Source of the DNA: Lepiota brunneoincarnata
Taxonomy: Eukaryota > Basidiomycota > Agaricomycetes > Agaricales > Agaricaceae
DNA: 64,000 nucleotides
Assembly: GCA_023014365.1 (NCBI GenBank)
Contig: JAEBUN010000032.1
Span: forward strand, 248,001-312,000
Direction of reading: 5' to 3'
The translations under genes and the position numbers were made by a program. Of this stretch, positions 56,554 through 64,000 are shown piece after piece. The notes under the pieces were generated by a model. It did not search any database. It was not told the origin of the DNA and saw nothing but the letters and a program-made list of their open reading frames with translations. Every line of letters starts with the position of its first letter. Positions within the stretch are counted from its first letter, which is position 1.

Positions 56554-57187
56554 TCTCTGCGCCTAGTTTACTTCTTGGATGTAGTATATAATCTTGTCAT
56601 GTATATACATCCCAATAGTCATCTTGTTGTTCCTTGTCTCCTACTGAGTTAAGCTAAACTGTTTCTGACTTTCTTGTCATCTCCTAAAGCTAAGCTAAAG
56701 ACCTCCTGGGAGACTCCTAAGCTAGTTTAGGTTGCCAGTCACTTATATACTCATTATATGCCTCTCTGATCTATCAGTGATGTTTATTGACATCTCAGTG
56801 TGCCATGACCCGCAACGCGTAGTGACCTGGTCACCCGTTCTGGTTTTCTTACAAGCCCAGACCCGAACCAGCCTGTACATGGTGTTCACTGCAAAAAAGG
56901 TCGTGTCAAACAAAACTGAAGCGCCACTTGCGCCACTTGGGGCCCATCTCCCCCTAGCCAAATTGAACTTGGTGCCCTCACCGTTCCATGAGAATCCCTG
57001 TGCACACTGATAACCACGAGACCCTGGCAACATGTTACCTAATAAGGCAACTGTGGTTCAGCAAGTCTGTTGAAGGCTGGCTACTCAAGATTACAGGTTG
57101 CCTAGGCCCCTCAGGTCATAAGCTTAGGGTGGAGAGTGCTCTTCATCCACTTGTTATGATTTGTCATCACTGCCAACAGCCTTTTCT

Positions 57188-57195
57188 TATAAAAG
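57188..57195 (+). promoter_or_regulatory. TATA box of antisense gene Y
   Basis: TTATAAAA lies about 45-50 bases before the ATG of gene Y (57,240). The corresponding place of copy 1 has TTATATAAG (about 36,269, minus strand). This suggests that the gene has its own promoter, independent of the LTR. Confidence 0.55.
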
Positions 57196-57239
57196 CGAGG
57201 GAGCAATGCCTCATTCTAGCAGACACCCTTCACAAGAAA

Positions 57240-58586
57240 ATGGCTTCTTCTATCCCTCATCTCCAGGTCGAGCTTGATGATCTCATCAGCAACGCCAAAG
57301 GTCGTCTTCAGCGCCTGCAAAACGGCCAAGTCGCTCGTCCCCTCATCAAGAAGGCTCTCCTTGCGTTTGACGCCCCTGGGGTATGTCTACTCTTTCCATG
57401 CTTCTCTCGCCGTTTCTAAATCATTTCTAGTCTGCTTATATTGAAGCGTTATTGGAGGATAATGAGGCTATCAAGCTTCATGTCAACCAGGACTACGTCT
57501 TCTGTATCCGCAAGCTCTACGAAATTTACCAAAACAACTACCATTCGTCTTATGAGATGCCCGCGATCTATAAGGCGCTCTCTGAATGCTGTAGCCGCAT
57601 TAATCGCGTTCGTTCTGAAGAATCCCATAAATCCAGGACCGAAGAGGCTCAGAACCCATCGTCCACGACTGGCTCTACTTCCTCCAATGTTGCCGAAGGC
57701 TCTGCTGTCCCCAAACGCGTAAGCTTAGCATTCTTTTGGCTCCAATCGTCTCCTCATGTATAAGCTTAGCCTCGCAAAGGTTGCAAGGCCCCTGTCTCTG
57801 CTGCTGTTGTGGTAGACACCGATACCGAACTTGCTGAGAGTATGACCAGTGCTTCCAACTCCCGAGCAACCGGTGCTGACACGGTAATATAGCTGCTTCT
57901 CAACCTATTACATTGGCTGAGATAATCGCTTGTCTCCAGGACATGATGGTCGATGAGGAGGTCTCTCAAGCTATCGTCGAAGAGGTTCGTGTAGTCTCGC
58001 CTTATTGCAAGCGTTGTTTGTCTACCTCCGACGTGGTGCGCCAGCTCCACTCCTCCTAACCACTGATTCTGACTTCATCCTTTGCTAGGAGGCCGTCAAA
58101 AAGTCCTCTTCGTCTAAAGGCACCATCCGTCTTCTTCCCTATTGTCAAGTTCCCAATATGAACACTAAACACTGCTGTTATGCCCGGGCTGAACAGGTTC
58201 TAGCCAAAGCCAATGCCAATACTGCCAAGCATGCCCGTACTGAGTCTGCTTCCAATGAGCGCACCTTCGCAGGCTTATCTGGTGGGCAATTTCTCACTTC
58301 TGTTTGCTAAGCTTAGTGGTTCTGACACTTGTTCTGGGCAGCTCGTTTGCTCCAGGAACTCCAAAACCTCCTGTCTTACTCTTGCGACGAGTACGAGTCC
58401 GAATCTCGCAGTGACGATGCTCAGTCTGTCAAATGCGACCTCAATTCGCTCAGCTGGGACTTCATCGAGGCTATTCCCTCGCTCGAAGCTAACTTAAAGA
58501 GGTTCCAATTCCTCATTCAAGAGCGCATCCATCTCAAAAGTCTTTTGCGCAACCTTTCTGACTTGAACAAGCCCTCCCCCGTTTAA
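57240..58586 (+). CDS. Antisense gene Y of the retrotransposon, unknown function
   Basis: Exons: 57,240-57,380 (MASSIPHLQVELDDLISNAK), 57,431-57,718 (HVNQDYVFCIRKLYEIYQNN), 57,770-57,883, 57,940-57,984, 58,089-58,281 and 58,342-58,586 (DFIEAIPSLEANLKRFQFLI; stop TAA). All phases fit and the result is 341 residues without a stop. The ends are predicted helical and charged, with a Ser/Thr-rich middle. No family is recognised. Its second intron (57,719-57,769) starts GTAAGCTTAG and ends ATAAGCTTAG, its last intron contains CTAAGCTTAG, and its stop codon is the TAA of a TAAGCTTA. It is convergent with pol, whose stop lies 78 bases away. Confidence 0.7.
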
Positions 58587-58663
58587 GCTTAACGCTTTTA
58601 CAGTCCCTAGGATAGTTTTCCTTCGATAAGTAGATAGTTCTGTGCACAATATCAGGTTTTTTT

Positions 58664-61600
58664 CTATCCCTCCAACTCTTCTGGCTCCCATCTGTCACTA
58701 GGCTCATCCTCAGTAGTCTCCTCCAGGGTCTTCAGTCCCTCTGGCGACAGATCTAACAACTCTTGTAACTCCAGCGGCAATGGCATATGTTTTCTGGCTA
58801 AGTAGGGAATTACTCTGAACGCCGCCACTTTATTCTGCCATACAGAACTATCCAACTCTGCCAGGATATATGATCCTCCCTTTGATCTAGATATGACCAC
58901 CATGGGTCCTAGATACCTGGGTTTCATCTTCCTGTCTGCTGAGCTCTCTATAGCTGTGTTTCTCACTAATACTAAATCTCCCGGGCCGAAGCGATAATCT
59001 TTTATCTTATGTGCTGCTTGTTGTTCCATCTCCCAAGCCTTGCTAAGCTTAGTGTCTGAAACACGCTGACGCACCTCCTCAACATGCCAAACATGTTTTG
59101 CCAGAGCCTGAGCTCAGTATCCTATCAACTCAGCCGTGGTTAAGTCCTTATTTGGTAGTTGTACTAGCCAAGTGGCCTCTTTGACATCCAGAGGTAGCGT
59201 CGGGTGCGCTCTGGTTACCAGAAAGTACGGGGAACACCCCATTCCTTTTCTAATGGTTATCCGATCTGCCCACATAACGTGCGGTAGGTACCAATACCAC
59301 TTTTTGACATCTCCATCTGTAGCTTTGTACAACATTTGCCGCACATCCCAGTGGGCTCTTTCAATAATCCCGTTCACTTTGGAATTGTAAGGAGATATCG
59401 TTACTTCTTTTATCCCATATTTTTCTTCCAGCCATCGGACAGCTTTCTTAAATGGAGAACCGTTGTCCGTGACAATCTTCACTATACAGCCCCATCGGCA
59501 AATGATATCTTCAAATAACCACTGCACGATCAAACTGGCGTTCTCTTTTCTCAACGCTTTTGCCTCCATCCAGGATGACAGTCCACACCTTCCATGCACA
59601 ATATAACTACACCCATTAGAACTTGGTGTCATATGTAGTGTGTCCACATGTAGCACTTGGAATATTGACGGCGTGGGCGTTACTATTGGTGGCATCTCAA
59701 TGATTGCCTTTTGTCGTTGCTGGCATAGATGGCACGATTGCACATACCAAGCTACGTCTCCTTCAACTTCCGGCCACCAGAACCTCTGCGTTATAAGCTT
59801 AGTGGTTGCGTATATTCCCCTGTGTCCTAGGAAGTCGTGGCTGGCTCGCAACATATACATACATTGCTCCTTATCCACTACTAGCTGATGCTGACCGCTA
59901 GGGCTCACCCTATACAGCCTCCCCCCTTTGTCCAAGAAGAAATGCTCCACCATATGCTTAAGCTTACGCAGATCCGGCTCATCCAAGCCTTCAGCTGCGC
60001 TACTACCCCCTGTTTTCAGGTATTCCCTGACTTTGGGTATTCTTTTGTCTTGTATTCACGCTGTATCTGTCCTGCACGACTCATCATATGTTTCCTCTAT
60101 CTCGGTTGACTTTTCCTCTTCAAAATCTGGCACTAGCCTGACATCCGTCATTAAGCTTAGTACTTGTCAGTGGTTTTCTGGACAGGCTGGGTCTTCTATA
60201 ACCCTAAGCTTAGCCTGTTGTTCATCCAAGTACTCTTCCCAAGCTTGATCCAGCTCATACTCAAAATCATACACATCATGCGCCAGACCCTGGTAGAAGC
60301 CAGAGCAACTGTTGATCTCATCAGAGAAGGCTTCCAAGGGTAACGGATCTGCAGCCCCCGGATCTTCTTTGATCAACTCGAACTCCTCTCTCTCGTCCTC
60401 AGATCCGTCGTCAAAACAACGGGCTGTCTCATCACTGGGATAGTAACATCGTCTGGACAGTCCATCTGGCCCAAATGTCTTTCCTTCTTTGTGTACTAGC
60501 GTGAAGTGGAACGATCTAATGAAGTCTACCCAACGGTTTACAGTAGTGTTCGGGAGTTTTCCTGGGTTGTTTAACATCCCAAAGAGAAACTTCACATCAG
60601 TTTCCACTACTAGATTTCTCGATCCCCACAATAAATATTTCTGCTGTTCCAGCACCATTCTTAAGCCGCATAGCTCTCGCTTGGGCTGAGAATACCTCTG
60701 CTGTCTCTCATCCAATAATATTGACCCAAACTTCACATAATGTATAAGCTTAGCGTCTTCTCCATCTTGCTGATATATGTAGTATCCCACCGCCCTCCAT
60801 GAGGTATCCACGGCTACTACTATGGGTTGTTTACTCGAGAATTCGGGGTTCCTGGTCGGGAAACAGCGTTGAATCGCTTCTTTCAGCTCCTGCTGCACTT
60901 TCCGTTCATTTTCTCCCCATTCAAACTCTTGCCCTTTCTTAAGCTTTTTGTATAGAGGTGCAGCAATGGCTATGAACTTTGGGATATGATTCCTGCAGCG
61001 CGTAGCTGTTCCTAGAAAACCCCTTAGCTCGGAAACATTCTCGCAATCCCCCCATCTTAATATCTTCCCAATGGTGTCTGTGGCAGGCAACCGTCCTTTA
61101 TAAGAGCATTCAAAACCCACTACGGTGATTTCATCAGCGCAGATAGTCGTCTTGGGCCCAGAGAAGGTTCCTCCTACGTATTTCATCCTCTGTAGAATCC
61201 TATTGACCAGTCTGCATGTGTTCCCATACAAATCGTCGGATCCCTGGGTTTTCTTTCAGCGTCTCTTCCGTGCCATCTGGCAACTCATATCTAGTTTTGG
61301 GTCCTCTGATAGGTACATCATCTATGTATGGCATCGTGTATTCTGGTATCTCACTGGCCAGGATCGCTGTTACATCCTCATGAAATATAGGCACTGAATT
61401 GGTCCATCCCATGGGTAACGTCACTAAGCGTAGCGCTCCAAAAGGCGTCTGGAACGTTGTTAGGTCCCGAGACGACTCAGCTAACAGTCGTTCGTCATAG
61501 CCAACATATAGGTCCAGAATGCCTCCACAAGCTCTGCCTGCGAAGTGCATTGCCAAATCTTCTGTTGCTGGCGGCAGTCCTGAATGCGCTATCGTCACTT

Positions 61601-63523
61601 TGTTCAGCGGTTCCAAGCTGTGTACCAGTCTCAAACTTTTCCCATCTTTCTTCACCACACAGAACCATCTGGATCTATAGGATGAGTTCGACGGCTCGTA
61701 TACACCAGCACTAATCTTTCTTTTTATAATGGCACAAACTTCATCATAGATCGCTGGTGGAATCGGAATGGGCTTTTCAACCCACGGAGTATGTTCTACC
61801 GTCGGTATCTCGATCGGCAGGAAGAAATCTTCCCTAAAACATCCCTTTTCCTCATCTGTCCAGGCGAATGCCTTTTCTTGAAGCATCATGATGTGGTGCA
61901 TCAGCTTTCTTTCCTCTGGCCACAAGAAATCCCCAGCATGGGCTTCGTCCAGCTTAAGCTTATGCTCCTCCGTATATCTGCCTGTCGGGACAAACTCTGG
62001 AGGATGCACGCTAAGCTCAGGCATTTCTGCCAGTGGGTCCCCTTTTATTTCTCGTTTTATCCTGAATCTCTCCGGTAGATCACCCAACACTGGCCTCACT
62101 TTTAAGGCTACTGGTTTATATTTCTTCCCAGCCAGGCATTGTACCATATCTTCGTCATCTTCTTCTGTTTCGAAGACAGTTATTCCCTGGTCCTCTGTGC
62201 CCTGTGCGTTGGCTATGCGTCCTAGGCACAATAACGCCGTCGCTTTATCTTCTTGTGGACAGTCCTCATCGTGTATGACTTGGTCAATGAACATTAGCTG
62301 TAGCTCGGCCTCTGAGAAGCTTCCTTTTGCTAAGCTTAGTGTTTGTGCGACGACAGGGCCCTTCTCATCATCATAGTCTATTATACAAGCCACCTCTCCT
62401 TGTCCCTCAGTCAACTCATCGAGGTTTCTTGAAAATTTTGACTGTTTTCCCTAAGCTTAGGAGGATTACACTCTCCTTGAGCATAAGTTGGTAACACAGC
62501 CCTTTCTCTGGTATTTGGGTCCGTAATAACCAAGGTTTGCTCGCCACTGGCGCTATTCCTGACTTCGCTAGCCATCATTACATCAAAGGGTCGTCCCAGG
62601 AGTACTCGATACGCGGGGCTACGAACGATGTGAACTTGCAAATAGATTGTGACTCCCCCGCAGGTAAAGCCTATGTTCTTTGCCAATCCACAAGTCTTTT
62701 CAACCTGCCCATTCGCACTCTGCAAATTTATCGTAGTATCTGGGTCCCAAGAAACTTGACATGCAATCGCCGCTTCCTGACTCATGGAGACGATCTGTGA
62801 CCTGCTATCTAGCAAGGCCTCTTCCTGCCGAATCCCATTTATCAGAGTTGGCACTACTCTCAACGGCTTGCATTCTTTCGCAATAAACACTTGTCGTCCC
62901 CTGTCTCTTTGGGGCAGTGACTTCAAGTACTGCATGATTGGATCCTGAGCTACCCAGGCTTGGGTTGCCGAGCCTTCTCGGAGCACCGTATCATACTTCC
63001 GAGGACCGTCTGCTAGCTCCATTATCATGACTTGTACTGGCCCACTATTAATCTCTATATCTTCTGTATCATCGTCCCCGGGCCCTACTCCTGCTATTAA
63101 GCTTTGACTTGTGGGTACCCGTTTTCTCATAATGCGCTCTCTATAAGCATTCCTGTATATCGGTGACAATGCCAAGAGTTCTCCATGCGATACTGAGGCT
63201 TCTCGCTTCAATACCCTGCTGAGTACTTCCTCAACATCGACATTCCTCTCTATAGGGGCCTGGTGCTTATATGCAGGCTCCTTCTTGGATGGTTCCATCC
63301 TTCTGACAGGCAGTGGTGGTACCTCAACGACCAGGCGCAGTGGTTTCACATTTCTTATATGGTAATTCTCCTGCTGCGGCACGCATTGGTTTCTCCGTTG
63401 TCTGCCCTATTTCCTCATTTTCTGATTCTTCTGATCGCTCGGAATCCGACGCGTCCTCAGGAGTCTGTCCTCTGGCGAAGGCGACCTTCTTCTTCAGAGC
63501 CGGCTCCTTCCTCGAACCCTTTA
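58664..63523 (-). pseudogene. pol: pol of gypsy copy 3, nearly intact
   Basis: The protease site reads ALLDSRSQIVSMS (about 62,800): the catalytic D-S/T-G has become D-S-R. RT includes EFVPTGRYTEEHKLKLDEAH, EHTPWVEKPIPIPPAIYDEV and YIDD (about 61,318-61,329). A one-base insertion (CAGACTGG for CAGACGG, about 61,210) shifts the frame before RNase H (VVAVDTSWRAVGYYIYQ, about 60,820). Integrase has LRKLKHMVEHFF, HLCQQRQKA, VTDNGSPFKKAV and [13 protein letters not shown], with 34 residues between the last Asp and Glu. TGA stops at 60,167, 60,056 and 59,114 are CGA in another copy. A further one-base insertion lies near 63,355. The frame enters from gag by a candidate -1 shift. Confidence 0.88.
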
Positions 63524-64000
63524 GAAACCCGACTCCAAGTTCCTAGTCTTCGCGCCACTTCTGGTGTCCAAATACTGGCTTGCCGAGGGCGTACCATCCG
63601 TCAAACTGCTAAGCTTAGCCTGTATCTGGGCCAATTGCTCAGCCAAAGACTGTATTTCGACGTTATCCTCCTTCCTGGTCATAAGCTTAACCTTTGGGGC
63701 ACTCCCGGCGTGGATGGCAGCTGTCTCCAACATTTCCATGCGCTGCTTCAGACGGCGGACTTCTTCTTCCGCTGGTGACCTTTGGTTTTCTGACCTTGGG
63801 AACGCTCTCTGTGCAAACCCCACTGACATTGGCACTTGCGGTAACTCAGGCTCAACCTCCGGCAGTTCTGGTATCTGAACGAAGAGTTGTCCCTTTGTCG
63901 CATAGTACTTTGCCACTTTCTCTTTAATAGGCCCTTCTCCTCGAGGGATACTTGAGCCATCTCCCATATATATTTTGTTCCCTTCGACTCTAATTCGGCC
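63521..64000 (-). CDS. gag: gag of gypsy copy 3, C-terminal part
   Basis: The frame is open from at least 63,967 (MGDGSSIPRGEGPIKEKVAK) to TAA at 63,521-63,523, and upstream sequence continues beyond the window. It includes PELPEVEPELPQVP, a charged helical stretch EEEVRRLKQRMEMLETAAIH and EQLAQIQAKLSSLTDG. The last codons before the stop contain GGGTTTC (63,530-63,524), the candidate slippery site for entry into pol. The zinc knuckle seen in copies 1 and 2 would lie outside the window. Confidence 0.85.
   Translation of the reverse strand, partial: GRIRVEGNKIYMGDGSSIPRGEGPIKEKVAKYYATKGQLFVQIPELPEVEPELPQVPMSVGFAQRAFPRSENQRSPAEEEVRRLKQRMEMLETAAIHAGSAPKVKLMTRKEDNVEIQSLAEQLAQIQAKLSSLTDGTPSASQYLDTRSGAKTRNLESGF

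Larger units (their letters stand above)
49735..64000 (-). mobile_element. Ty3/gypsy retrotransposon, family B, copy 3 (runs off the window)
   Basis: Read on the minus strand: gag (from beyond the window), pol (63,523-58,664), the antisense genes Y and X (which therefore lie on the plus strand), polypurine tract and 3' LTR (51,037-49,735). Two insertions, a copia-type fragment (51,556-53,426) and a family-B solo LTR (53,778-55,062), lie within gene X. It is the best preserved of the three copies, with CpG retained at most sites. It lies head-on to copy 2 and truncates it. Confidence 0.9.

Noticed and set aside
25080..64000. TAAGCTTA sites as HindIII cloning or Hi-C ligation artefacts.
   Set aside because: They lie at the same positions in separate element copies, with ordinary sequence on both sides, and Hi-C junctions would give AAGCTAGCTT.

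Overview
The window comes from a filamentous fungus, most likely an Agaricomycete (mushroom-type basidiomycete). The evidence is short GT-AG introns of about 50-60 bases, a 16-base microexon in a DUF6534-type membrane-protein gene, a KDZ DNA transposon whose CxC2-like cysteine cluster is typical of basidiomycetes, and a Ty3/gypsy family of the kind common in these fungi. I saw no rRNA, tRNA or CRISPR array.

Region by region. (1) 1-8.7 kb: a gene-poor start, then a diverged tandem duplication (about 1.13-4.56, 4.69-8.29 and a partial third unit at 8.39-8.69 kb). It carries two minus-strand DUF6534 genes and a stray 5' fragment of the LamB/YcsF gene. (2) 8.87-12.3 kb: the remains of a metabolic pair, a LamB/YcsF (PxpA-like) gene followed by a biotin carboxylase gene that runs into an allophanate-hydrolase-2/PxpC-like domain. 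The second gene is cut off at about 12,301 by transposon DNA. (3) 12.3-24.4 kb: a decayed KDZ transposon with a minus-strand transposase, a plus-strand companion gene and further low-complexity genes. Solo LTRs of two families (here called A and B) are inserted in it. (4) 24.4-64 kb: a nest of LTR retrotransposons. Three copies of one large Ty3/gypsy element (family B, about 14 kb) occupy 25,080-40,521 (+), 40,676-49,734 (+, 3' truncated) and 49,735 to the window end (-). A Tc1/mariner element sits in gag of copy 1, a family-A solo LTR in gag of copy 2, and a copia-type fragment plus a family-B solo LTR in copy 3.

The unusual object is the family-B element. Besides gag, protease, RT, RNase H and integrase, it carries two intron-containing genes in antisense orientation between the end of pol and the 3' polypurine tract. 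In copy 3 both splice into uninterrupted frames (584 and 341 codons for protein), although pol of the same copy has several stops. The larger protein has a Zn2Cys6-type cysteine pattern. gag and pol are joined by a candidate -1 frameshift site (GGGTTTC followed by TAA) present in all three copies. The 8-base palindrome TAAGCTTA occurs roughly 25-30 times per element, in LTRs, coding sequence, introns and spacers, and I found none elsewhere in the window.

Most premature stops in the transposons, and one lost splice donor in the LamB gene, are explained by C-to-T change at CpG (CGA to TGA). That points to methylation and deamination as the force eroding this locus. Everything here was read by eye; exon limits and family names without a stated motif are inferences.
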